This document shows, one piece after another, positions 1 through 7,411 of a stretch of DNA of 64,000 nucleotides. The notes under the pieces were generated by a model that did no database searches, was not told the origin of the DNA, and saw only the letters and a program-made list of their open reading frames with translations. The stretch covers positions 1-64,000 of the forward strand of contig CAZUXT010000005.1 of the NCBI GenBank assembly GCA_964624145.1, written 5' to 3'. The position numbers were made by a program, and so were the translations under genes. Position 1 is the first letter of the stretch. Each line of letters begins with the position of its first letter. This DNA is from WJMT01 sp964624145 (GTDB lineage Bacteria; Acidobacteriota; Aminicenantia; Aminicenantales; Aminicenantaceae).

Positions 1-260
1 CCTGAAACCATTCCTATATAATCCGCTTCCGCCGCGTGTTCTTCTGACGGAACACTCACTGTGAATGCTTTTCTCTCCATTATGTTGTGAAACGTGTACC
101 GGCTTTCCCTTAAAGAGACAGTGATGCAGGGGGGATCGGAACAGCATATCCCGCCCCAAGCCGCAGTCATAAGATTCGGCCTCCCGGAGCTGTCATAAGA
201 GCCCACTATGAGAACAGGCGCCGGGTAGACTATGGGTTTTGCTCCCAATGATTTTTTCAT
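1..260 (-). CDS. Flavin reductase-like / flavoredoxin domain protein (partial, C-terminus off window)
   Basis: The N-terminal 86 codons read MKKSLGAKPIVYPAPVLIVG, then a YDSSGRPNLMTAAWGG motif and a SDPPCITVSLR segment. This is the FMN-binding split-barrel start of the flavin-reductase-like (DIM6/NTAB, flavoredoxin) family. Such proteins bind FMN and pass electrons in anaerobes, or act as NAD(P)H:flavin oxidoreductases; the physiological partner cannot be told here. The start is supported by a GAGGAGA ribosome binding site 6-7 nt upstream of ATG. The gene runs leftwards out of the window, so length and C-terminal motifs are unknown. It diverges from the threonine-degradation genes. Confidence 0.8.
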   Translation of the reverse strand, partial: MKKSLGAKPIVYPAPVLIVGSYDSSGRPNLMTAAWGGICCSDPPCITVSLRESRYTFHNIMERKAFTVSVPSEEHAAEADYIGMVS

Positions 261-350
261 GAATTCTCTCCTCGGAATCGATTATAATAAAAAAACAAGC
301 CCTTGGCTAATATTGATCAATCAAACATGAAGCAACATTTTTTTTAATGG

Positions 351-378
351 TTGACTTCAAGCCGCCTGGATATATAAA
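351..378 (+). promoter_or_regulatory. Sigma-70-type promoter for the tdh-kbl operon
   Basis: A TTGACT -35 box at 351-356 is followed after 16 bp by TATAAA at 373-378, about 38 bp before the start at 417. The match is by eye and no transcript data exist. A possible opposing -10 (TATAAT on the minus strand, 281-286) would serve the divergent flavin reductase gene. Confidence 0.55.
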
Positions 379-416
379 ATCTATACCTAATCCAGACATT
401 AAGAAAAGATGAGAGA

Positions 417-1388
417 ATGAAAAACAAAGAACAAATTCTAATCACCGGCGCCGCAGGACAGATAGGCTCGGAACTGACCCCCCTTTTGAAAAAAAAATAC
501 GGAGAGAGCCATGTCATAGCCTCGGACATAAGGACAGATATTCCGTCTGAACTCAAAGACTCCGGCCCCTTTGAACAGCTGGATGTCCTCTCCGCAGGGC
601 GGCTTGGAGAGATCATCGCAAAACACAAAATCACTCTGATCTTTCATATGTCGGCCATTCTCTCCGCCACCGGAGAAAAAAATCCGCAGCATGCCTGGAA
701 GGTCAATATCGAAGGAACCCGCAACATACTGGAAGCCGGCCGGGAGCACGGCATAAAAAAAATCTTTGTTCCCAGCTCCATCGCTGTGTTCGGCCCCAGC
801 ACCCCCAGGGAATCCACTCCGCAGGAAACCATACTCAGGCCCAACACCGTATACGGAATAACCAAAGTGACGGGAGAGCTTCTGTGCGACTATTATGTTT
901 CCCGTTTTAAAACAGATGTGCGGGGGTGCCGGTATCCGGGGATCATAAGCCACAAAACGCTTCCGGGCGGGGGAACAACAGATTACGCGGTCGCTATTTT
1001 TTATGAAGCGGTCAGGAAGAAAAAATACACCTGCTTCGTCAATAAAGAGACCATGCTGCCCATGATGTATATGCCGGACTGCCTCAAGGCCACCTGCGAT
1101 CTCATGGACGCGGATTTTGATAAACTGAAACACCATGCGGATTTTAATGTCGCGGGAATGAGCTTCAAGGCCCATGAATTGGCCAGTGAAATAAAGCGGC
1201 ACATCCCTGAATTCACCATAGACTACAAACCTGATTACCGACAAAAAATAGCTAACTCCTGGCCCCGCACCATCGATGACTCTGCAGCCCGGCAGGAATG
1301 GGGATGGAATCCGGAATATGACCTTTCCTCCATGACAGAAGACATGTTAAAAGAGCTGCAGAAAAGAAAAGAGAAATCCGGCCTTTAA
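417..1388 (+). CDS. NAD-dependent epimerase/dehydratase, probable SDR-type L-threonine 3-dehydrogenase
   Basis: A 323-residue extended short-chain dehydrogenase. The N-terminal ITGAAGQIGSEL is the GxxGxxG NAD-binding turn. SSIAVFG followed by NTVYGITKVTGE supplies the Ser and the YxxxK catalytic pair near residue 145. The whole length is UDP-glucose-4-epimerase-like. The immediate downstream gene is kbl, so the likely reaction is oxidation of L-threonine to 2-amino-3-ketobutyrate, as in the SDR-type threonine dehydrogenases rather than the zinc-dependent Tdh. The assignment rests on family shape plus the kbl neighbour; a sugar-nucleotide epimerase is the alternative. A GAGAG ribosome site precedes the ATG. 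Confidence 0.8.
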   Translation: MKNKEQILITGAAGQIGSELTPLLKKKYGESHVIASDIRTDIPSELKDSGPFEQLDVLSAGRLGEIIAKHKITLIFHMSAILSATGEKNPQHAWKVNIEGTRNILEAGREHGIKKIFVPSSIAVFGPSTPRESTPQETILRPNTVYGITKVTGELLCDYYVSRFKTDVRGCRYPGIISHKTLPGGGTTDYAVAIFYEAVRKKKYTCFVNKETMLPMMYMPDCLKATCDLMDADFDKLKHHADFNVAGMSFKAHELASEIKRHIPEFTIDYKPDYRQKIANSWPRTIDDSAARQEWGWNPEYDLSSMTEDMLKELQKRKEKSGL

Positions 1389-1441
1389 GAGAAAACAAAT
1401 TTTTTACTATAATATAAAGAAACCGTGAGAGGAGGAATTCT

Positions 1442-2641
1442 ATGTACGGCAATATAAAAAACGATCTTAAAAAAGAAATCGATTCTATCAGGGAATCAGG
1501 CCTTTACAAAGAAGAACGGATCATAACCACGCCTCAAGGGGCGGTCATCCGGGTCAAGACAGGAGAAGAAGTTCTTAATTTTTGCGCTAACAATTATTTG
1601 GGCCTTTCCAGCCATCCCAAAGTCATTGAAGCCGCCCGCAACACTCTGGACAAACGCGGCTACGGGATGAGCTCCGTAAGATTTATCTGCGGCACACAGG
1701 ATATCCATAAAACACTCGAGCGCAAACTCTCTGAATTTTTAAAAACAGACGACACCCTTCTTTATGCAGCGTGTTTTGATGCCAACGGCGGTGCTTTCGA
1801 ACCTCTCCTGGGAAAAGAGGATGCCATTATCACGGATGAGCTCAACCATGCCTCTATCATAGACGGGATCCGGCTTTGCAAAGCCCAAAGATTCATCTAC
1901 AAACACAGTGACATGGTTGACCTTGAAGAGCAACTCAAAAAAAGCCAGGATACCCGGTACAGACTCATAGCCACGGATGGGGTTTTTTCCATGGACGGAG
2001 ATATCGCCCAAGTGGATAAAATATGCGACCTGGCGGAGAAATATGATGCTCTGGTCATGGTGGACGACTCACACGCTACCGGATTTATTGGCAAAACAGG
2101 AAGAGGGACACCGGAATACAGAGGGGTGGAGGAAAGAGTGGACCTCATCACTTCGACTCTGGGAAAAGCCATGGGAGGAGCATCCGGAGGATTTATCTCG
2201 GGGCGGAAAGAACTCATTGAGCTTTACAGACAGCGCTCCCGGCCTTATCTCTTCAGCAACACACTGGCACCGGTCGTTGCCGGAGCCTCCATCGCCGTAC
2301 TCGACCTCCTGACAGAAACCACTGAGTTGAGAGACAAACTTGAGAAAAATACCCGGTATTTTAGAGATAAAATGACAGAAGCAGGATTTGATATCAAGCC
2401 GGGCATACACCCCATTGTCCCCATTATGCTTGGAAAGTTCAAAAACGACGCCCAGCTTTCACAGGATATGGCTAATGACCTCTTGAATGAAGGAATCTAT
2501 GTCATCGGATTCTTCTACCCTGTGGTCCCCAAAGGCCAGTCCAGAATCCGGGTTCAGATCTCAGCCGCTCATGACCGGTCTCATCTGGACAAAGCCATTC
2601 AAGCTTTTGTTAAGGTTGGGAAAAAACACGGCGTCATCTAG
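1442..2641 (+). CDS. kbl: 2-amino-3-ketobutyrate CoA ligase (glycine C-acetyltransferase)
   Basis: A 399-residue alpha-oxoamine synthase (fold-type I PLP enzyme). Visible family marks are NFCANNYLGLSSHP near residue 50, DDSHATGFIGKTGRG near 210, and the PLP lysine in STLGKAMGGASGG near 245. Kbl cleaves 2-amino-3-ketobutyrate with CoA to glycine and acetyl-CoA, completing threonine degradation started by the upstream dehydrogenase. It follows that gene by 53 bp and has a strong AGAGGAGG site. 8-amino-7-oxononanoate synthase is a close relative, but the neighbour and length favour Kbl. It converges on acpS with only 12 bp between them. Confidence 0.93.
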   Translation: MYGNIKNDLKKEIDSIRESGLYKEERIITTPQGAVIRVKTGEEVLNFCANNYLGLSSHPKVIEAARNTLDKRGYGMSSVRFICGTQDIHKTLERKLSEFLKTDDTLLYAACFDANGGAFEPLLGKEDAIITDELNHASIIDGIRLCKAQRFIYKHSDMVDLEEQLKKSQDTRYRLIATDGVFSMDGDIAQVDKICDLAEKYDALVMVDDSHATGFIGKTGRGTPEYRGVEERVDLITSTLGKAMGGASGGFISGRKELIELYRQRSRPYLFSNTLAPVVAGASIAVLDLLTETTELRDKLEKNTRYFRDKMTEAGFDIKPGIHPIVPIMLGKFKNDAQLSQDMANDLLNEGIYVIGFFYPVVPKGQSRIRVQISAAHDRSHLDKAIQAFVKVGKKHGVI

Positions 2642-2653
2642 AAACATGGAGGA

Positions 2654-3028
2654 TTATTTTTCCAGTATGACCACAGAATGGGCAAACTCACTTACGTGAG
2701 AAAGAGAGACGTGAATATTTTTGATTTGATTTTTTTTTGTTATTTCCTTTGATTTTCCGTAGAGAACGAGCTCCGGTTTTCCTGAAGGCTCATTGATAAC
2801 CTCCACGTCTTTGAAGGCAACCCCTTTTCTCCATCCGGTGCCCAATGCCTTAAAAAAGGCTTCTTTCGCTGCAAACCGGGCCGCATAACTGTAGGCTCTG
2901 TTTTTCTTTCTCTCGCAGTATTCGATCTCTTTCCGGGTAAACACACGATCCCTGAACCGGCTGCTTTTCTCAATCAGCTTCTCGATTCTTTTCACCTCTA
3001 TGATGTCTGTTCCAACACCAAAAATCAT
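2654..3028 (-). CDS. acpS: Holo-[acyl-carrier-protein] synthase
   Basis: A 124-residue phosphopantetheinyl transferase of the AcpS type. The magnesium-binding aspartate lies in GVGTDIIEVKRI (residues 4-15) and the glutamate in AARFAAKEAFFKALGTG (around residue 57). It transfers 4'-phosphopantetheine from CoA to the serine of apo-ACP, making fatty-acid synthesis possible. Length is normal. The gene lies 31 bp downstream of the NhaC antiporter gene on the same strand, so the two may be co-transcribed with pyrE and the radical-SAM gene. Confidence 0.95.
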   Translation of the reverse strand: MIFGVGTDIIEVKRIEKLIEKSSRFRDRVFTRKEIEYCERKKNRAYSYAARFAAKEAFFKALGTGWRKGVAFKDVEVINEPSGKPELVLYGKSKEITKKNQIKNIHVSLSHVSEFAHSVVILEK

Positions 3029-3059
3029 TTTCAGTATCTCCGTATCTATGGTGAAAATC

Positions 3060-4451
3060 TCAACTCTTGTCCTGATCGACCTTTTCCATGGTTATGCCCG
3101 TATAGCCATAGAAAAGAGAGACCAGCGGCACGCTGAGATTAAGAAAGGCATAAGGAAGATACAAAAGGGGGCTGACCCCGAGGGTAGCACCCATAAAAGC
3201 TCCGCAGCTGTTCCAGGGTATTAAAGGAGATGTCATGGTCCCTGAATTCTCAAGAACACGGGAAAGGTTTTTCGGATGCAGCCCCTTGGCATCAAACGCA
3301 TTCTTGAACATCCGTCCCGGTACCACTATGGCAATATACTGGTCTGCGGCAATAATATTCATTCCTATGCAGCTGAAAATAGTTATAGCCACCAAGCTCC
3401 CTGTTCTCCGGACTTTTTTTAAAAGGGATGCCGCAAGAGCCTCCAGCATCCCGGTCTTTTCCATGATCCCGCCAAAAGACAGAGCGCATATGATGAGAGC
3501 CACTGTTTCCATCATGCTCATAAGACCTCCTCGGGAAAGAAGGTCATCCACCATGGCCACTCCGGAATTCGAAACATAACCGGAATGGGCAGCCTGGACG
3601 ATCTCACCCAAACTCCTGGATTGGCTCAAAACAGCGAATACAGCTCCTAACAGCGTGCCTCCCAGCAAAGCAGGAAGAGGAGGTATCTTAAGCACGACCA
3701 TAACCACAACAAGAAGCGGAGGGAGAAGAAGCAAAGGATGTATGAAAAATTGGGATTTTATAGTAGAGAGCATGGTCTCAATATTCTGGGACTCAAGCAC
3801 CCCTCCTGAAAATCGAGCCCCCAGAAAAACATACAGTCCAAGAGAGATGACATAGGCAGGCACTACCGTGTAGACCATATGCCTTATATGGGAAAAAAGA
3901 TCGGTCCCTGCAACAGCAGGTGCCAGGTTTGTCGTATCCGATAACGGAGACATTTTATCCCCAAAATAAGCACCTGAGATTATGGCGCCGGCGACCATGG
4001 CTGTAGGAACTCCCAATCCCTGTCCCACTCCAATGAGAGCGACTCCCACTGTACCGGCTGTGGACCAGGAAGAACCGGTTCCGATGGAAATGATGGAGCA
4101 GATGATCATGGTTGCTCCCAGAAAAATACCGGGAGACAGGACCTTTAACCCATAATAAATCATAGTCGGGACAATGCCTCCGGAAATCCAGGTTCCGATC
4201 ATTAGGCCCACAACCATGAGGATCAGGAGCGCACCCATGGCGAGATTGATTCCGTGGACCATACCGCTCAGGATTTCTCCCCAGGAGTAGTTCAAGTAAA
4301 CCGCAACACATGCCGCCACAGCCGCAGCCAGAATCAATGGGATATGAGCTGACTGATCCAGCAGAACAATGGTTACGAACAGGGCAAGAACCAAGAAAAT
4401 GACGGGTATTAATGCCAGTCCCAAACTCGGCTTTTTTTTCTCCTCTTTCAT
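3060..4451 (-). CDS. nhaC: Na+/H+ antiporter, NhaC family
   Basis: A 463-residue polytopic inner-membrane protein with about 11-12 hydrophobic segments. It has the NhaC signature stretch GTGSSWSTAGTVG (about residues 125-137) and SGAYFGDKMSPLSDTTNLAPA (about 160-180). It exchanges Na+ for H+ (some relatives exchange malate/lactate) and supports sodium homeostasis. This suits a bacterium that also encodes a sodium-coupled amino-acid symporter and a CaCA exchanger in this window. The start follows a charged MKEEKKK leader. Spacing to pyrE upstream is 30 bp, consistent with one transcript. Confidence 0.9.
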   Translation of the reverse strand: MKEEKKKPSLGLALIPVIFLVLALFVTIVLLDQSAHIPLILAAAVAACVAVYLNYSWGEILSGMVHGINLAMGALLILMVVGLMIGTWISGGIVPTMIYYGLKVLSPGIFLGATMIICSIISIGTGSSWSTAGTVGVALIGVGQGLGVPTAMVAGAIISGAYFGDKMSPLSDTTNLAPAVAGTDLFSHIRHMVYTVVPAYVISLGLYVFLGARFSGGVLESQNIETMLSTIKSQFFIHPLLLLPPLLVVVMVVLKIPPLPALLGGTLLGAVFAVLSQSRSLGEIVQAAHSGYVSNSGVAMVDDLLSRGGLMSMMETVALIICALSFGGIMEKTGMLEALAASLLKKVRRTGSLVAITIFSCIGMNIIAADQYIAIVVPGRMFKNAFDAKGLHPKNLSRVLENSGTMTSPLIPWNSCGAFMGATLGVSPLLYLPYAFLNLSVPLVSLFYGYTGITMEKVDQDKS

Positions 4452-4481
4452 GATTTCATTCTTAAATAAGGAAAGGGCATT

Positions 4482-5039
4482 TCACACCAGGAGATCGTCT
4501 TTTGTCAAAAGCGAAATAAAAGCATAGCCTGCTTTCTCCAGGTTTTCCCTGCCTCCTTCCAGGCGGTCGACGACGGTTACAGCTACCTCCACTTTTCCTC
4601 CTGCCTGTTCCACAGCCCGGCATGCTTTTATAGTCGAACCTCCTGTAGTCACGACATCATCCACCACAGCCACTCTCCAGCCGGGTTTAAAAGGCCCCTC
4701 TATCATCTTCATCTCGCCGTGCTGTTTGGATTCCTTTCTCACAATAAAAGCCGGGATGGGATGCTTGGTCTGGAAACTCAGCACAGCCACAGCACTGACT
4801 ATAGGGTCTGCGCCCAGTGTGTATCCACCTATGGCCTCCACATTGAAAGATTTGATTTTCTCCAAAATAAAACGCGCCACCAAATCGGCGCCCTCTGGAT
4901 CAAGAGTGGTCATTTTGGCATCGATATAGTAACGGCTTTGCCTTCCGGATGTCAGAACTCTATCCACATTTTCCAAAAGAGACTTTTCCTTGATTATTTC
5001 AATAAGCCTTTGTTTGTATTTGCTCTCTTTCACAACCAA
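4482..5039 (-). CDS. pyrE: Orotate phosphoribosyltransferase
   Basis: A 185-residue type I phosphoribosyltransferase. The PRPP-binding motif RVAVVDDVVTTGGSTIKA is at about residues 120-137, and FIVRKESKQHG (near 97-107) is the OPRT flexible-loop region. It makes orotidine monophosphate from orotate and PRPP in pyrimidine synthesis. Length is slightly short compared with E. coli PyrE but normal for the broader family. It lies 42 bp downstream of the radical-SAM gene and 30 bp upstream of nhaC. No other pyrimidine gene is near. Confidence 0.93.
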   Translation of the reverse strand: MVVKESKYKQRLIEIIKEKSLLENVDRVLTSGRQSRYYIDAKMTTLDPEGADLVARFILEKIKSFNVEAIGGYTLGADPIVSAVAVLSFQTKHPIPAFIVRKESKQHGEMKMIEGPFKPGWRVAVVDDVVTTGGSTIKACRAVEQAGGKVEVAVTVVDRLEGGRENLEKAGYAFISLLTKDDLLV

Positions 5040-5081
5040 TCTCCTTTTCTTCCGTCATTTTATTTATCTTGATTCTTTTTT

Positions 5082-6452
5082 TCAATCCGAGGCCTTCTCG
5101 GTTTTCTCAAGAAGGGATATCTCCTGGGATGACCTATTGACAAAATGATTATAATAACGCTTTCGGAAAGCCAGATTAGCTCCAAAATACAACTGCCAGC
5201 TGACCGCACTTCTTTTCCATGGTTTTATTCCAAAAAAGCGCTCAATGATGGCACTTCTGGAATAAAAATGCTTGCCCAATTTCCTCATTCCATCAGCAAA
5301 TTCTTCCTCGGTCATGTTTTTTGGCTGGAAAAGGGGTACTCTTGGCTTTCCCTTCTCAAGCCACCATTTGTTTGAAAACAATCGGTTTTCCTTTAAAAGC
5401 CTCTGATACAATTGAGTTCCGGGATAGGGAACCATGGGCCTTAATTGAGCCAATTCTATACGGTTTTTCAGAGAAAATTCATATGTTTGATCGAATATAT
5501 CCTTGTCTTCATGGTCAAAACCAAACACAAACGCTCCCAATATGGATATCCCTTCTCCATGAAAGCGCTTCATGGCTTCTTTATAATCAATCTTTAAATT
5601 TTTGATTTTGAGCATACTCTGCTGTGTCTGTTTTTGAACGGATTCAAATCCGACAAGAAGAGCCTGGCAGCCGGAACGTCTCATCAATCTTAAAAGTTCT
5701 GTATCTTCTGCCAGAGACACTCCTCCCTCCCCCACCCATCTTCGCTTAAGGGGGATCATCCGGGAAAACAGCTCTTTCCCTTTCTTTCGGTTGAGGGAAA
5801 GGTTGTCATCAACAAAAAATACATTCGGATCCTCGTTTTCCTCTATTTCTTTGATGACATCATCCACAGGCCTGACTCTGTATTTATGCCCCATGATCAA
5901 ACCCACTGAACAAAAGTCACAATTATACGGACATCCACGGGAAGTCTCCACCCCATACGCAAAAGGGGTATAGCTCCTTAAAGATGTCTTTGGATAAAGG
6001 TCATACCGAGGCATGGGCCTTCCGTCAAGTGTGATCTTTTTTTCTGCCTGATATCTCTTTTTTAGATTTCCCTTCTCTGCATCGAGAAGAACCTGGGGCC
6101 ACACTCCTTCTCCTTCACCTATAACCACAGAATCCGCATGTTCCAGCGCCTCTTCAGGGACAGCTGAAGCGTGGATGCCTCCCATAACCACCTTGACCCC
6201 GCGTTCCCTGTACGTGTCTGCTATTTTATAGGCTCTGCAAGACAGCTGGGTCATGACCGTGATCCCGACCAAATCCACATCATCTTCGTAAATATCTTTT
6301 TCAAACGATTCATCCACTATTTTTACATTGTACCTGGAAGGAGTATAAGCAGCCAGAAGGGGAAGATTGAGTTGCTTAATCTTAAAAGTCATGGCGCTTG
6401 AATCATTTTTCGCTATCCGTTCATCCGGTTTTATTAATTTTATATTCATCAT
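5082..6452 (-). CDS. Cobalamin-binding radical SAM enzyme
   Basis: A 456-residue protein. It has an N-terminal Rossmann-like B12-binding domain (about residues 1-150, with VGITVMTQLS and VVMGGIHASAVPEEAL). A radical-SAM core follows, with the cluster motif CPYNCDFC near residue 178. The C-terminal part (about 330-456) resembles the DUF4070-type extension of methylases and cyclases. The N-terminal domain lacks the DxHxxG motif, as is common in this group. Products of relatives range from hopanoid methylases to cyclopentane-forming enzymes; the substrate here is unknown. The adjacent pyrE gives no functional hint. Confidence 0.85.
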   Translation of the reverse strand: MMNIKLIKPDERIAKNDSSAMTFKIKQLNLPLLAAYTPSRYNVKIVDESFEKDIYEDDVDLVGITVMTQLSCRAYKIADTYRERGVKVVMGGIHASAVPEEALEHADSVVIGEGEGVWPQVLLDAEKGNLKKRYQAEKKITLDGRPMPRYDLYPKTSLRSYTPFAYGVETSRGCPYNCDFCSVGLIMGHKYRVRPVDDVIKEIEENEDPNVFFVDDNLSLNRKKGKELFSRMIPLKRRWVGEGGVSLAEDTELLRLMRRSGCQALLVGFESVQKQTQQSMLKIKNLKIDYKEAMKRFHGEGISILGAFVFGFDHEDKDIFDQTYEFSLKNRIELAQLRPMVPYPGTQLYQRLLKENRLFSNKWWLEKGKPRVPLFQPKNMTEEEFADGMRKLGKHFYSRSAIIERFFGIKPWKRSAVSWQLYFGANLAFRKRYYNHFVNRSSQEISLLEKTEKASD

Positions 6453-6570
6453 TCTCCTTCCTGTGACATCTTAAGGTAAAGCCTCTCTGATATGGTCTGT
6501 TCAGAAAGTCAAAGGATAATGATAAACAGAAAGGTATCCTCAATCAACAGATAATTTGATTTTTTAGAAG

Positions 6571-6611
6571 AAAACTCTGGAAATAGGTCTTTCTCAAAAA
6601 GGTCAGTAGAT
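6571..6611. repeat. 41-bp imperfect direct repeat, copy 1
   Basis: This stretch matches 7371-7411 at 36 of 41 positions, including an identical GGTCAGTAGAT end. Copy 2 overlaps the stop codon of the SpoIID-domain gene. Copy 1 is joined to a broken protein-kinase fragment. The pair brackets about 760 bp of decayed sequence and probably marks a duplication or insertion boundary. Confidence 0.7.
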
Positions 6612-6729
6612 GTTTGCTTGCCGCCGATCGATTGCCTGAGCGTTTTCCCTTCAAGATACTCCATGACGATGAAATGCCGAGCTTCTCCACGATCGTGTAC
6701 TGGCGGACCTTCTGGCCGATCTCAGGCAT
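6606..6729 (-). pseudogene. Ser/Thr protein kinase fragment with internal deletion
   Basis: Read from 6729 leftwards, the first codons give MPEIGQKVRQYTIVEKLG. This is the start of a bacterial eukaryotic-type kinase just before the glycine-rich loop. The next bases, in a shifted frame, give HFIVMEYLEGKTLRQSIGGK, the kinase hinge region that normally lies some 70 residues further on. The loop, catalytic lysine and C-helix are therefore missing, and the reading frame changes at the junction. After the hinge the similarity stops at the 41-bp repeat. It is a relic, not an expressed kinase; the parent gene is not in the window. Confidence 0.75.
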
Positions 6730-6731
6730 GC

Positions 6732-6928
6732 CGCCTCCCGTGATCTATTGAAAGATGTAAGACAGGAATTTCGTTTTTTTGTTGATGATGATTTTCACTC
6801 AATTTCATCAAATTACCATCCACTAAGCAACCTCCTCACCCATCATACATAAAAAAGAAAGAATATCAGAAAGGGAGGCATAGAAAGAATAGAGGTCACC
6901 CTTGTCCTTGATCCAGGACATTAGAGTT
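6732..6928. other. Non-coding remainder of the decayed region
   Basis: Between the kinase fragment and the transposase relic there is about 200 bp in which I see no convincing coding frame, RNA gene or repeat. It is AT-rich and probably degraded mobile-element sequence. Confidence 0.4.
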
Positions 6929-7313
6929 TCACATGTATTCTGATAGTTCCTCAGCTGCTATAGAGAGCTGAGCTTGAGGAGGCGGGGGCCGAGTAGCCTT
7001 AAAAGTCAGATTAAGGTGTTTGATGATTTTGTCTATGACTTTGTGATCTTCAATAAAGGAGACAATTCGCATGGTTCCCCCGCATTTGGGACAGATGAGG
7101 GGATCGATCTCATAGACCTTGTTTATCTGTCCCTCTCTCTGTAACCAGAAAATGAAGATGAGGATGGAAGTTTATCCGGCTTCCGAATGACTGGATCACC
7201 GCAGTCTAAGTACTTGTCTACCACTTCCTGAACAATAGGTCGTAGGTGACCAAAGTGTCTTTCAAACCGGTTCTCATATTCCAGAAGAAATGGCTAAATT
7301 CCTCTGTTGACTG
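6929..7313 (-). pseudogene. IS91-type (Y2) transposase relic with several deletions
   Basis: Three separated pieces of one transposase can be read on the minus strand. An N-terminal piece is YENRFERHFGHLRPIVQEVV followed by DKYLDCGDPV. A middle piece is NFHPHLHFLVTERGTDK, which carries the HxH-type motif of the Y2/HUH transposase domain (PF04986). A C-terminal piece is DPLICPKCGGTMRIVSFIED with a CPKC zinc-binding pair, ending at the TGA at 6929-6931. They lie in different frames with most of the protein missing between them. No terminal sequences of the element are recognisable. Confidence 0.7.
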
Positions 7314-7370
7314 ATAGAATCGATTTTAGAGTGAAGGCATGATATGTAAACAGTCGTTTACTTGAAGAAA

Positions 7371-7411
7371 AAAACACAGGAAACAGATCTTTCTTAAAAA
7401 GGTCAGTAGAT
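7371..7411. repeat. 41-bp imperfect direct repeat, copy 2
   Basis: Partner of 6571-6611 (36 of 41 identical). It covers the last codons and stop of the SpoIID-domain gene and the sequence just after it. Confidence 0.7.

Noticed and set aside
438..1244. 268-codon open frame antisense to the tdh-like gene
   Set aside because: It mirrors the third-position pattern of the real gene, has no ribosome site and resembles no protein family.
6544..6729. Possible 61-residue small gene
   Set aside because: Its frame begins with kinase sequence and then reads through a deletion junction out of frame, so it is part of a relic.
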